A stretch of DNA of 64,000 bases from Diabrotica undecimpunctata (Eukaryota; Arthropoda; Insecta; Coleoptera; Chrysomelidae). The notes beneath the pieces were generated by a model. The model saw only the letters and a program-made list of their open reading frames with translations. It was not told where the DNA came from and did no database searches. Shown piece by piece: positions 23,313 to 37,948 of this stretch (position 1 is its first letter; the number at the start of each line of letters is the position of its first letter). The translations under genes were made by a program, and so were the position numbers. Location: assembly GCF_040954645.1 (NCBI RefSeq), contig NC_092807.1:83084608-83148607 (forward strand). Direction: 5' to 3'.

Positions 23313-24525
23313 CTTCTTCTTCTTCTCATTGCGCCGTCTCCTTTCGAAGGTTGGCGATCCAAATGGCAATTGTAGTTTTGGAAACTGCTACGCAAAAGAT
23401 CTCTGCAGATGAGCGGTCGAACCATCTCCTTAGGTCTTTCAGCCACGAGTTCTGGCGTTTTCCTACTGATCTTTTGCTCTGTACTTTTCCTTTCAGTATA
23501 ACTTGAAGTAATTCATATCTTTCGTCTCTCAACACATGACCCAAGTATTGCATTTTCCTCTCTTTGATTATTCTTAGTAATTCTTTTTGTTTACACATGC
23601 GACGAAGCACCTCAACATTAGTAACTCTTTGTACCCATGGAATCCTCAACATTCGTATGTATATATACATCTTAAAGGCATCTATTCTTTTTTCTATTTC
23701 AGAGTCCATTGTCTAACTTTCACAGCCATACAGTAAGACAGAAAAAACGTAACATCTAATCATTCGGATTCTAAGCTGTAGATTAAGGTCTGATCTTGTA
23801 AAAAATGTTTTCATGCTCATGAATGTTTTCCTTGCTTGTTGGATTCTTGATAGGATTTCTTTTTTTTTTTGATTACACTGACTATTGATATTTGTTCCCA
23901 AATATTTTATGGAATTTATCTGTTCTATTATTTGACCCTTGGCATACACCTGTACGTTTATTGTTGTCTTTGAAAATACTAAAGTTTTAGTTTTGGAAAT
24001 GTTTAGATGTAAACCGAACATTTCGCTGTGGTGAACTACCGCATTTATTATATTTTGTAGTTCTTGGGCGTTGCTTGCTATTAAGACGGTATCATCAGCA
24101 TATCTGATGTTGTCTATGCTGATTCCGTTAATCTTAATTCCGCCTTGGACCTCGTCTAATGCTTCTCTGAATATAGACTCTGAACACAAATTAAAGAATA
24201 GCGGTGATAAGACGCAACACTGTCTCACTCCTCGTCGGATTTGTATGTCTTTGGATGTTGTGTGCTCTATTTCAATTGTTGCCGTTTGGTGCCAGTATAG
24301 TTCTGAGATAATTCGCAAGTCTTGTTCGTCAACTCCAGTTGTTCTCAGAATTTCGATCATCTTTTGATGGTTAACGCAGTCAAATGCTTTTCGATAGTTA
24401 ATAAAACATGCATATACATCTACATTCATGTCTCTGCATCGTTGCGTTAACACATTTAAAGCAAAAAAAAAGAAAAAAGAGCCTCTCGTGTTCCCAATCC
24501 ATTTCGAAATCCGAATTGAGTGTCA
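23313..24525 (-). mobile_element. RTE-type LINE, 5'-truncated, in the DUF7869-like gene
   Basis: A 1.2-kb non-LTR insertion with perfect 11-bp target duplications and a short (GAA)n-type 3' tail (TCTTCTTCTTC on the plus strand at 23313), instead of poly-A. It is truncated at its 5' end inside RT, at QFGFRNG. Short microsatellite tails fit RTE-like elements. Confidence 0.88.
23326..24525 (-). pseudogene. RTE-type reverse transcriptase, C-terminal part
   Basis: C-terminal portion of an RTE-like endonuclease-reverse transcriptase ORF. RT motifs visible: YRKAFDCVNH (motif A), RRGVRQCCVLSPLFFNL (motif B), YADDTVLIA (motif C), then ISKTKTLVFSK and IKYLGTNIN. After the palm come the connection-like residues YGCES and, downstream, LRRMLRI-like, YLGHVLRDERY and WLKDLRRWF blocks that characterise this family's C terminus. 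A single TAG at about 23713-23715 replaces the Trp expected after YGCES, and the frame is otherwise the same before and after. Near 24465 an A-rich stretch suggests a small insertion. Confidence 0.85.
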
Positions 24526-24536
24526 CTATATGGAGT
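24526..24536. repeat. Target-site duplication, right copy
   Basis: CTATATGGAGT, identical to 23302-23312. Confidence 0.9.
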
Positions 24537-24717
24537 AGGTTTACTTTAAAAAAGCCAGGGCAGTATGATGTTCAACTATCTACTATTCGAGCTTATCAAT
24601 TGAAGTATCCCATTTTGAAAGAGAAGATAGGTGATTTAAAGAAGACACTTCAGTACTTACCAGAAGAGCACAAGCAATTTTATAATACTTTACAAGACTG
24701 GCCAATTCGGAAATAGG

Positions 24718-25256
24718 GAATAGTTGCTTACATCATCACATGTAATTTATGTTGATAAAAGCACATATAATGTTTTTTGGCAATAGTTTCTTGATAGTTT
24801 AAACTATATAATTAGATTTAAACCCTATTGTCAGTATTTTATATATTTAAAATAATTTATGACATCTAATCTCCTGGAAACGGTTTTTTGTTTCTCCTAT
24901 AAAATTTAAGTTTTATGACTTACTATGGTACATAAATACCTGGTTCAAATATAAACATATTTCACAATATAATTAACAGGGTTGTGTCCCTGTGTGCTAT
25001 TTATAGTCAATAGACAAAATTTAAATAAAATTTTCTTTAAACATGAAATAATGACGGTTTGCAGATATTAATTTTGGTCAGTTTAACCGACATATATTTA
25101 AAAAATACATTTAATATTTTTTCTGGTCCTAGGTCCTAGTACAGTCTTAACAATTTTAATTAATTTAAAGGCTGCATATACGAAATTAATGCCATTATAG
25201 GTAATGCCAAGTATATATACCGGTAAGTTAAAATATACCGGTTACGGCATTTATTT
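24718..25256. other. AT-rich spacer, no supported gene
   Basis: Nothing recognisable between the end of the DUF7869-like copy and the 3' tail of the next LINE. Confidence 0.5.
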
Positions 25257-27630
25257 CTTTTTTTTTTATTTAATTTAACGTGCTTTTCACAGCTTCGGCC
25301 ATTAGCACGAGGCACCGTGGATACAATTATATATAAGGTACAATTACATATTATAATATGCTATAGTTATATATTATTTAGTAAGTTTTCTAGCTTCAGG
25401 AACTGGATAGCTGTGATGAATTGGTTCTGGATCAATAATATATCTGTGATGTCGCCCTTCATGTCCACTTCTTGGCGTCGTTTATTGTAATGAGGGCAGT
25501 CCGCAAGGATGTGTAGAACGCTTAGTGGAGATTGGCAATACTGACAGATTGGCTTAGGTGTAAAATTCATTAGGTGACCATGTGTAAATCTGGTGTGACC
25601 GATACGCAATCTTCTAGCAACAACCATCTCATTTCTAGTTATACCAGGGATAACGAACCGCTCAATCGTCTGATCTATTTGGTCTAAAAATTTAGTGGAT
25701 TGTTTCCAATGATTCTGCCAGTAATTTCGTACGAGTTTCTTTATACTAGTTTTTAGGTCACTGGCAATTTGTATATTATGTGGTGTACAATTGGATACAG
25801 CAGCTTCTTTGGCAAAGCGATCGGCGTTGTCGTTACCCATAATACCGATGTGGGAGGGAATCCATATGATAGTGATATGGATGTCGTGGATGATAAGATT
25901 TTGGTAAGTGTCATGGATTTTTTCTACAAGAGGGTGATTAGTAAATAGATTATTGATGGACTGGATAGAGGCAAGGGAGTCTGTACAGATGGCAATATGT
26001 TGATTGGGTGCTGTACAGAGTTTGAAGGCTTGGTAAATAGCATACAGTTCACCAGTGTGAACGCTGCATGTGGCAGGTATTTGACATGAACCAACGACTG
26101 TTTCCGTAGTGGTAACCGCACAACCAACCCCCGTTTTGCTCTTTGATGCATCAGTGTAGAGTACCCAATCGAATTTATTAAAATTAAGAATTTCTAGTAA
26201 GGATTTCCTAATCAAATCCTGGTTGGTTTCTGCCTGACTAAACTTTGTAAGTGACACATTAAATTTCGGTAAAGTTTTGGTCCAAGGAGAATTCTGCGGG
26301 ATAGGGAGAGGGTTAGTTAGAGAGGGATAAATTTATATGTGGTATTAAAGTTGGAAGTAGGAGGGCGATAGTGTGTATGCGTGGAGCAGGAGGGTGAGTA
26401 CTAGTATAGTTGGGTAATGTCAACAGTGTGTGTACTGGATTAGAAAGGTTAGCTGAAGTAGAGGCAGCATAAGAAAGGAGGAGATATTGGCACCTAAGCC
26501 AAAGAGGGGGTTCGTTGGCTTCGCGGTAGAGGCTCTTAGTTGGACTGCTACAAAAAACTCCTAAACAGAGGCGGATAGCAGTATTATGCACTGAATTAGG
26601 GGTTTGTAAGGATGTTTTGGATGCTGACATATATATAAAGCTGCCGTAATCGAGTTTAGAGCGAATAAGAGACCTATATACTTTTAATAGTGTACATTCG
26701 CTAGCGACCCATTGCTAGTGAAAAAGTGTTTTGATAATATTTAAACGTTTTAGGCACTCTGCTCTAGTTTCCTGAATATGTTGTTTCCAAGAAAGTCGGG
26801 ACTCGAATATTAGTCCTAGAATTTTGCGGTGATCGACGATTGGGAGAAGGTGGTTATTCACTAGGATTTTAGGGGCAGTGGAGAGTGCTTTTCTGGTGAA
26901 TTTAATGAGTTGTGATTTTGTAGATGAGAGGGACAGGCCAATGGCAGTCAATCTATTTTGTAATAAGTCCACTAATGTTTGGAGAAGTTTGCAAGAAGTA
27001 GTGGTCGCAACACCATGGCAATAAATTACAAGATCATCAGCATATGTAGTAAATTTGACTGGGGAGGGAAGACTGTGGCATATATGGTTAATTGATAAAT
27101 TAAACAATGTGGGGCTTAATACAGAGCCCTGAGGGACTTCGTCTTGTTGGATGTGGGGTGATGATAGGCAACCATTTACAGAGACTCTGAAGGATATAGA
27201 GCTAAGAAAGTGCTTGATAAATTTAAAAATATTACCATTAAGGCCGTATAATAATAGTTTATCGAGAATAATCTGTCTAGGTATTTTATCGAAGGCAGCT
27301 TCAATATCAAAAATGCAGGCAATTGCAAGGAGCAATGAAGGAGGACGAGGTTATCGCTTGTGCAACGTTGTCGGCGAAAAAAAGATTGTTCTTTAGATAA
27401 AATTTGGTGTTTGTCAATAAACCATAAAAGACGTCTGTTTATCATCTTTTTCATTAATTTGCACATAGTGCAAGTGAAAGAAATCGGTCTATGGGACTGA
27501 GGAAAGATTGGTGGTTGGCCATGTTTTAGGATAGGTATAATTACGGATGTGTTCCATTGAGTAGGAAATATTTGAGAAGACCAGATAGAGTTATATATGT
27601 CTAACACGAAAGTGAGAAAGCGGTTGGGTA
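25257..27630 (-). mobile_element. I/Jockey-type LINE fragment A, 5'-truncated
   Basis: Minus-strand non-LTR fragment with the RT and RNase H part of ORF2 and a short A-rich tail (T run at 25257-25267 on plus). The 5' end is joined directly to the RNase H region of a related element (fragment B) near 27630. No target duplication was found. Confidence 0.8.
25367..27630 (-). pseudogene. LINE A ORF2: reverse transcriptase and RNase H, broken
   Basis: The N-terminal RT region (IFPTQWN, VIIPILKHGQ, HRPISFTCTMCKL) runs to about 27340, where an indel shifts the frame. The next frame holds motif A (FDIEAAFDKI), motif B (VPQGSVLSPTLFNL) and motif C (YADDLVIYC), and ends at a TAG near 26715. The same frame then continues through RSKLDYGSF and AIRLCLGVF to 26313. 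A further indel near 26260 leads to the RNase H domain (LYTDASKSKTGVG, ELYAIYQAF, CTDSLASI, WIPSHIGIMGNDNAD) and a C-terminal CQYCQSPLSVLHILADC motif ending at 25367. The enzyme would copy element RNA at the target site. At least two frameshifts and two stops make it inactive. Confidence 0.83.
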
Positions 27631-30370
27631 GGTTTTTGATTGAATGAATGATTGCTAAGTTTTTGGTACCCTGCATTGGAACCTCTAAAGCTTTAAGTAT
27701 AGCGTAGAGTTCTGCTGTGAATACACTGGTCATCTTGGGTAGTCTATACATTGCTAGTCTGTTATTTGTGAAGGTAACAGCACATCCGACACTTTCTTTA
27801 TCACATATGCGTCTTTAGATGCATATGTGAATATAATGTTATCAAACTTGCCTCTATTAATTATGTCGTTAAAAGTTTGTTTCATGAGTATCGTGGAGGT
27901 TTCTATTTTCTTATATCTGCACAAATTTACGTTAAAGTCAGGTAATATTTTTAGCCAAGGTGGAGTATTGGGCTGAATAATGGGGATGGTAAGATTTAGG
28001 TCAATATTTTCTAAGAGTGGCAATAGAAACTGTAGTGATGAATTGGCAGTAGCTCTACTGTGTGCTCCTGTTAATTGAAAATTTTTAATAAGTTGGAAAG
28101 ATATATTATTTGGGTTTGCAGAAACCTTAGCAAAATAGGAGTTTAGTAGACGTTGTCTTCTAATATTTAGAGGGGGTTTACACGATTCGACATATATGCT
28201 TTCTGTAGGGCTAGATCTGAACGCTCCAAGGCATATTCTCAATGAAATGTTTTGAATTTTATCTAGTGATTTTAAATAACTTTTAGGGGCAGATATTTAT
28301 AATATTGATCCGTAGTCTAACTTAGATCTTATTAGGGCTCTGTATAAACTTAATAGGACTTCTTCTTTGGCTCCCCATTGTCGATTGGCTAGTGATTTTA
28401 AGAGATTTATATTTTTTGAAGCACTGGCTTTAGTTTTTTCTATATGTCTCTTCCATGTTAATTTTTTGTCGAAAATTACCCCTAAAAATTTGTGATTTTC
28501 AACTAATTGTAGTGGATGCTCTTTTAATTTTATGAGTGGAAGAGTTTGTTTATATTTTTTGCTAAAGTTAATCACTTTAGACTTTGTAGGCGAGAAGCTG
28601 AAACCAATTTTGTTAGACCAGTGAGAGATGTTATCAATAGTATTTTGCAAAAGAGTGCTAGTGGAGCTTGTTACTTTACCCGAACAGTAAATAACTAGAT
28701 CATCCGCATAGATATTATGTTTGACAGGAGGTTGTACTAAGGAACTAAGGTCGTTAAGAAGCAGTAAAAATAAGGTTGTGCTGAGGACTGATCCTTGAGG
28801 TACTCCTGTCTCCAGGATATATGAGGGAGACATTTTACCATTAGCAGAGACTTTGAAACTTCTGTTAGTTAAAAAATTCTCAACAAATAGATATATGTTT
28901 CCAGATAAATTAGACTCTTTAAGTTTTTCTAGAATTGCCGGCCTTGATGCTGTGTCAAAAGCACTTTTTATATCGAGTGAGACAGTTATAAGGTTGTTTT
29001 TATTAGAGAACGCTTCTATGATATCAGATTGAAGAGTGATAAGATTATCCATCGTGCAACGATTTGGACGAAATCCTAATTAAGCGTTATTGATAATATT
29101 ATGTTTTTCAAGATACCAAAGTAAGCGTTTGTTGACAATTTTTTTCAGGAGTTTGCAAAGTGTGCACGTTAATGAGATGGGTCTAAATGACATAGTTGTA
29201 TTGGCAGAACTCTCATTTTTCTTGAGTGGAATTGTTATGGCTTGTCGCCAAAGTGTTGGAAATTGGTTACCTAGCCATATGTTGTTGTAGAATTCTAGTT
29301 ACTTTATTAGGGTATCTTCATATAGATGTTTTAGGAATATCGATGGAATGTCATCCGGCCCTGCAGCACTGTCCTTTAGGGAGTTAACAGCTTCGACTAA
29401 TTCATCGATTTTTAGTGGGAGATTGACAGGATGATCATTGGAATTTGGATTCTTATGTACAACACATTTATTTTTTATGTTTGTTGGTCCAGTACAGTTG
29501 TTATCAAGTTTAGTTTTATTTAAATAGTATTTGGCAAGTGTGTTTACAATCTGCTGGTCATCAGTTATGACATTGTTATCTTCTATAACGGCTGGAATTT
29601 TGTATGTTGTATATCTACCTTTCATCTGTTTTATTTTAATCCATATTTGACTAGAAGGTGTGTCGGAAGTTATGCTACTGATGTATTTGTTCCATGAGTT
29701 TTTTTTGCTTTCTTTAACAATTCGCTTAGATTTGGCTCTTAGTTTTCTAAGATTTATTAGGTCTGCTTAGTTTCTAGTTTTACGATATCGGTTTAATGCT
29801 TTTTAACAATCTTTTACAGCTAGTTTATATGAATCATTCCACCACGGAACATATTTTTTGGAGGGATCAAAGTGGTATGTACCGATGCATTTTTCAGCGG
29901 AAGTTATAATACAATTAATCAACATGTTAAGATTTTCATCAGCAGAATTCATAAAGGAGATTTTATTTGTTTGTTCCTTGACAATTAAGGTAAATAGATC
30001 CCAGTCTCAGACTTTGCAAATTACGATTTTATTTGAACATCAAGCAGTAACGGCAAAGAGTTGTTGTTAAGTGGAATTCTTGGTGGAATATATCTGTAGA
30101 AATAAATATAGAGCTCCCACCACTAGCTCGTGCGTGTGATGTTCGTATAAAGTGGTAGCCAACGTAATTTTGAAGGTATGGATTATGGTTTTTAGAGAAA
30201 TTGGTTTCTTGCAAACAAATGAAATCGAGTAAAGTATCAGCAACAAGCAGTTGTTCTAGATGGGGGTAAAACACATCACAATTCCACTGGATTAAATTGA
30301 ATGACAAGAATATTAGAAGGGGGGATTTTTTAGTGCTGCGACCTTTGGGATCGATCGGAAAGGCACTCAT
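27631..30370 (-). mobile_element. I/Jockey-type LINE fragment B, 3'-truncated
   Basis: Second minus-strand LINE of the same general type. It starts at the ORF2 endonuclease (IQWNC near 30300) and is cut off within RNase H near 27630, where fragment A begins. No ORF1 is seen upstream. Confidence 0.78.
27631..30370 (-). pseudogene. LINE B ORF2: endonuclease, RT and start of RNase H, broken
   Basis: The endonuclease N terminus is recognisable (NLIQWNCD, ICLQETNF, RASGGSSIFI at 30300-30100). The catalytic middle of the domain is missing, since sequence jumps to the linker (YVPWWNDSYKL near 29850). The linker and pre-RT region continue to 29299 with stops. RT follows in one good frame from 29052 to 28297: motif A SLDIKSAFD, motif B GVPQGSVLSTTLF, motif C YADDLVIYC, and LDYGS. 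The thumb and linker are at 28242-27754. RNase H begins at FTAELYAILKALE and stops at about 27631. Multiple stops and the endonuclease deletion make it inactive. Confidence 0.8.
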
Positions 30371-31481
30371 CGTCAGTTAGTTCGCTTGACAACTTTCTAC
30401 AACTGGTATCTGAGTAATATGTATCCTCACACTTTATTTAATAACCTCAGGTACTTTGTTTTCGCCACGGTTTTCGTGACGACCTCATTGATCGACTAGT
30501 GAAACACTATTAGTTACTTACACATGAATTTTTTTATAAATAGTGTTCCTACTTATCTATAATTGCTAAAATATCGAAAAACATTTTCTTACATACCTGA
30601 ATTTTATCACCGTTTATCGTAAATGAATATTCATATCACCAGCGGCACATTGAAGTTGCAAATATTGCTTGTTTTCTAGGTAGTCTTTTAACACAGTTAT
30701 TTACAAACTGTACTTAATGATCATGATTCCCAAGAGCACAAAATTGTGAAAAACTCTTGGTTCTAATTTCTAAAAATAACTTTTGAATCCATTATTTGGA
30801 ACAGTTTTTGTACACTCTGGTTTCATTTAACTTTCTCGGATTTGTTGACTTCGTTGATTTGTGAATGCAACTCCTAAATTTTTGCTTTTTATTCAAGTTT
30901 CATTTAGAATTGTTGGTATAGATTCTTTTCTTTTGGTTTATCCAAATAGCTACTTCTTACAACAAAACTATTTGTATACCTACCTGAGCACCACATAATA
31001 ACAATGGAAACAGGAATTAACAATTCGTAGCAAAATGATGATATTGTGGTCGTCTATTACAAAGAAAAAAGTAAATAGCAATGGGTATTCTAAAAACTCA
31101 TATCTTACCTCCAGAACTGAAAGGTTCATATTCAGACAAATCAACCGAGAAAGGCTCTCTTTGACTACTATACTCTACATCACTACCATTCGGATCGAGA
31201 TATTTGCTACAATGAGGCCGTAAGTTTCTTAAATAGGATTAAATCATTGCCATGTTGAATAAGTCTTTCATGGGATAATACATATAATGTATTTTCATAT
31301 AAAGGATATTCTGTGACATTAAAATATTTTGCAACAATATCCAAGTTTTCCATCTCGCCAGAAAATAAATTTTGTTCCATATCTATAATAATATATAATA
31401 TACTTATTTTGACTTACAAAAGTATGGATGTGATTATTACGTACCACGTTCAGCATCTCGATATTAAAACACTTTTATAGT
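30371..31481. other. AT-rich spacer, no supported gene
   Basis: Only short frames without motifs (for example 31035-31223). No repeats recognised. Confidence 0.5.
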
Positions 31482-32500
31482 CTTCTTGTTCTTCTTCGCG
31501 CTACTAGGATTACTTCTGTTTGTCTGCCTCTTATTCTGTTTCAGTCGTTGTTGACTGTACATTATCTTTCCACCTTTTTGGCGGCCTTCCAACGGGTCTT
31601 CTGCTATACGGCTTGTTGTTTTTACAGATGTTCGCTAATCTATCTGGTCCCATTCGGTTTACATGTTCGTTCCAGTTTTTTTTTTCTTATTTTTATCCAC
31701 CTGTTAATATTTTGAATTTTGCATTGTTCGCGTATACTTCTGTTGGTTTGTCTGTCTGTTAATGATATGCCCGCTTGATTGATCTTAATACTTTCATTTC
31801 GATATTGTTGATTTGTTGCTTCGTCTTTCTTGTATCGGTCCTTGTCTCCGCTGCATATGTTAGGATTGGTCTTACTGTTGTCTTGTATACTTTCATTTTG
31901 CTTTCCATGGTCAGATATATGTTTCTCCATATGATTTCTCGGAGGCAACCATTTAATCTTGCCGCTTTTGATGCTTGCCTTGTGGTCTCTGTTCTTATAT
32001 CCCTCTCACTAGTGATCTCTACTCCTAGGAAATTGAATACTTGTTCTACAATTTTGCCGTCTATTTCTAGTTTGGATCTACGCGGCTCTTTACTGATCAC
32101 ATTAATTAGTTTTTTTCTACTGATATTCTCATATTAAATTTGTTTGCTGTGATATTGAAGGTTTGAAGCTGCCTTTGTAGATTATCTTCGTTATCAGCGA
32201 TTAGTACTGCATCATCGGCATAGCATAGTATCGTGATATTATGCGCTCCCATGTGGTATCCGTGTCGTTTTATTTCTTCGTGAATTATTTGATTAATCAC
32301 CATATTGAATAACAATGGGCTGAGCGAGTCTCCTTGGCGGATTCCTCCTTTTAGTTCTATGCATTTTGTTTCCCCTGTTGGCATTATAACTCTGGTCTTG
32401 TTGTTCTTGTTAATTTCATTAATTGTCCTTATTATCTGATGGTCTATTTGTTCAGCTTGTAATAAATTTAAGATGTCAACTTGTATAGTCAAAAATATTA
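31482..32500 (-). pseudogene. RTE-type LINE reverse transcriptase fragment
   Basis: A second RTE-like endonuclease-reverse transcriptase remnant, distinct from the one at 23.3-24.5 kb. The 5' truncation point is near 32500. It shows RQGDSLSPLLFNM (motif B) and CYADDAVLIAD (motif C), then MRISVEK. There the frame breaks near 32105 and resumes with EQVFNFLGVEI, RPILTYAAETR and KVLRSI, to about 31759. Further motif-like pieces (WNEHVNRMGPDRL, RRPVGRPPKRW) are readable to about 31570. The 3' end near 31482 carries a GAAGAAGAACAAGAAG-like tail, consistent with RTE elements. No target duplication was found. Confidence 0.82.
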
Positions 32501-35152
<2,652 letters not shown>

Positions 35153-35800
35153 TCAGAACACCTGTAATATACAGCATTATTTGTACTCAGTGTGAAGCTG
35201 AATATGTTGGTGAGACCGGAAGAAATCTTTCAAATCGAATTATTTCTCACAAAAGTGATTGCAGAATTAAAAAACCATCTTGTGCTTTGGCAGAGCATGT
35301 AATTGATAAAGACCATATCATGGATTTTGATAACATTAAAATTTTATGTTTATATTTTATCTTCTTCTTTTTTGTTACTAAACAAAAAAGAATTTTTAAA
35401 CAAAATTTTATTTTTGGCAATATAATTGTCAAAAATAAAAATTTTAAGTTGGCATTTATGACATTGAGGCTTACTTATAATCGGTCGCTATTTTAACTTA
35501 TTTATAAATTCAATTGTTTTTTTGTTAAGAAAATGTTTTCAAAATTATACTAAAATTTCAGAGAAGCATTTATTAGATTAGGACATTTTTGTAATAATTC
35601 TTTTTGAGATGTATTAGCAGCAATTTTATTTACCAAACTAATTTTATTTGGTGAGTTAAAAAAAATTTTTTCCTTTTTAGTTCAACTTTGTAAGATATTT
35701 TGTCTTTTTTAGCAGATAATAATTGTAAACACAATTGAAAGCTCGAGATAATAAATAGTTAACCAATAGCCCCTTTTATTAACTCCAACCCATCCAAAAC

Positions 35801-35803
<3 letters not shown>
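35153..35803 (+). mobile_element. Penelope-like element, 3' part, right arm (inverted copy)
   Basis: Near-exact reverse complement of the left arm, including the GIY-YIG segment (YSIICTQCEAEYVGETGRN at about 35170-35230, open to about 35350) and the 3' UTR down to the (TA)n tract. Compared with the left arm it lacks about 230 bp corresponding to 34565-34795, so the endonuclease C terminus is deleted. The two arms meet by their 5'-truncated ends near 35152. Confidence 0.82.
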
Positions 35804-35887
<84 letters not shown>

Positions 35888-35889
35888 TA
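35804..35889. repeat. (TA)n tract between Penelope arm and Tc1 end
   Basis: TA repeat that ends at the TA dinucleotide preceding a Tc1-like terminus at 35890. Confidence 0.9.
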
Positions 35890-36997
35890 CACTACTGTCC
35901 AAAATTAACGCGCCACCTTAAATGTACCAATTTATTGAAGCTATTTTTCTTCTAATTATATTTTAATGATTTTTTCTCATATAGGTATATTTCTAGTAAA
36001 TCAGCATATTAATGAATTCTAAAAAATATTAACGTTTTACCCATATACGAGGTGTAAAATTAATTTTTTTTTTCATCGTATTTTTCGACACGCTGTAGAA
36101 TTTATTAGAATGAAACGCTACATCTTATTATTTTAAGATAGTTTTATCCTTTCTTAAGATTATCGTAAAAAATTATTTCAATGTCTCTATTATCAAAGAT
36201 TATACAGAACTTTAAATGTAACAAGTTGTTATGAACATTTAAAGTAAATAAAACAATAAAACATAAACTTTATAGACATTTAATACAACTAAAGGCTAAG
36301 AAAACATAACCTAAACAATCTTTAACAATTCTTTCTCCCAAAACACTTTATAACTAGTATTTCCACCTCTACATCTAATTACTTCTTTACAGCGACGAGG
36401 CATACTTAAAATCAAGGCGCGTATTTTCTCTTGATCAATTGCATCCCAAACTTATCTCACCCTCACTTCTGTGTTGTTAAGAGAAACAGGTATTGGATCA
36501 ATAATATCCTACAAATTCTCTATAAGATTTAGATCAGGGCTGCAGGGTGGCCAGTTCTTCCTTTGTATTCTAACATCGACCAAATAATCGCGGAGCACAG
36601 GTGCAACATGTGGTCGAGCATTATCATGCTTTAAAAAATTATTTCCTATGTTAGGAGCAAAAGACACTACATTGTTAGACAAAATGGCTCTAATGTACCT
36701 TTCATTTGTTAAGGAACCTCTTCGTAAAGCAACAAGTTCCGTTTGCACTGTAAGAGATAATCCTCCCCAATCCATTACAGATCCCTATGGAATAAAGTGA
36801 TAGGTCGTATGTTACACTATGCGTAGCGTTCTTTTGGCCATCCAATAACTGTCACAGGTCTATCTGAGCTGTATAAATAATACTTCAATTCATCAGTGAA
36901 CAGCACGTGCTCTGAGTCATCAACATTCCAGTCAAAGTACTCTCTGGCAAATTCTAATCTACTTCTATGATGATTTGTGTTTAAAACTGGTGCTCTG
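35890..36997 (-). mobile_element. Tc1-like DNA transposon, truncated by Gypsy-2
   Basis: The left end begins CACTACTGTCCAAAATTAACG after a TA dinucleotide, as expected for a Tc1/mariner terminus. The transposase lies on the minus strand. The N-terminal side is cut at 36997 by the LTR of Gypsy-2, and no continuation is found on the far side of that element. Confidence 0.8.
36300..36997 (-). pseudogene. Tc1 transposase (DD34E), N-terminally truncated and broken
   Basis: A Tc1-family transposase catalyses cut-and-paste transposition at TA sites. The fragment starts within the catalytic domain at HRAPVLNTNHHRSRLEFA, with the first catalytic D in LFTDELKYY (about 36890). A stop and a short indel follow near 36790. 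The 36775-36509 frame shows MDWGGLS, HDNARPHVAP (second D) and SPDLNLIE, giving 34 residues between D and E. Right after IENL a TAG replaces the usual Trp codon and another TAA lies downstream. The C terminus (ALILSMPRRCKEVI) is readable to about 36330. The DNA-binding N terminus is absent. Confidence 0.87.
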
Positions 36998-37550
36998 TGA
37001 AACCTAAATAAAGTTTAGGGGGTGGTATATGGAGAAGGAGATGATAAATTAGAGAAGAACTAGCAAAGAATTTATAATAAAAAGAATGGCTTAGCTCAAA
37101 AGAACACAGAGACACAAAACCACAAGCACGAATTCGGGCTAGCCTCACTACACTAGAATTTGGCTTTGAGATAAGGGGAAAAGAGATCTTTTTATCCAAA
37201 AGAATACAATATAATAATGCACCGGAAAATCTGGAACTATAAAAGGGGTAAGATAAGAGAATATACGGAGATGCCTAGGAAAATACTGAAATGGGCGCCA
37301 GCTAATTTCTGAAGGAAATTAACGAAAAAAATAAATGAAGTTATGAACAACAAGGAATAAAGTACTATTGATTTAATACCCTGTAGTAATGTTTAAAAAC
37401 CGAAAAGACACTATTGACCTTGTTCTGCTATATTATAACTGTAAGCAGGAACTGAAATAAAAGCAAAAACTATTTGTAACAAATATATTTATAATATTAA
37501 TAACTAACAAAACTCACCTATATCTATATATAGAAAATATAATTACAGTA

Positions 37551-37568
37551 GTGGGGCTACGGTATGCG
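37551..37568 (+). promoter_or_regulatory. LTR segment complementary to the Gypsy-2 leader (3' LTR copy)
   Basis: GTGGGGCTACGGTATGCG, the exact reverse complement of 46331-46348 next to the primer-binding site. The other LTR has it at 46915-46932. Confidence 0.6.
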
Positions 37569-37818
37569 AGGACCAAAAAGCGACGACAAAATGAAGGACC
37601 CCACTACTGGGCCAAACAAAAAGGTGTATTAGTAAATATATAATCTAAGTCCATGGGAGAAGCGAAATCTTAACACTAAGGTTAGTTACGAAAGTTAAAT
37701 CCTAGATAGGTAAGGTAGGGAATATAAATACTAAAAAAAAACCGTGACGGTTATACAAAAGAAACTAACTTACCTAACAAATATACGACTAATATGTGTC
37801 GAAGCAGCTAAACACCAG

Positions 37819-37851
37819 ATCTATGTGTAAGTGTTATGCTTACACATAGAT
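37819..37851. repeat. Perfect hairpin in Gypsy-2 LTR
   Basis: 13-bp perfect stem (ATCTATGTGTAAG and its complement) with a 7-nt loop, kept unchanged in the other LTR at 47182-47214. Confidence 0.8.
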
Positions 37852-37906
37852 GCTGGGAGATATCTAAAGTGATCAAGTGTGATGAGTATGGCCAACAGAC
37901 TCGGAA

Positions 37907-37948
<42 letters not shown>

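Larger units (their letters stand above)
22432..24717 (+). pseudogene. DUF7869-like gene, second copy, with micro-intron, split by an RTE LINE
   Basis: Same family as the minus-strand copy at 20150-21852 but in divergent orientation. Exon 1 starts at the ATG at 22432 (MSDSESVERKKRKG), contains one in-frame TAA, and ends at 22592. A GT-AG intron of 58 bp (22593-22650) follows. Exon 2 continues CKMKCWNKITEEQRQDV and KTKNEKDIYLQSLIE, typical of the N-terminal cysteine-containing region of these proteins. The central part is missing. From about 22950 the frame resumes with GGHLFLPNDSDFGLVKRVL and FKWWPTHYKK-like sequence. At 23312 an RTE LINE interrupts it, and coding resumes at 24537 (YPILKEKIGDLKK, YLPEEHKQFY) to a TAG at 24715-24717. 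Several stops confirm it is dead. Confidence 0.62.
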
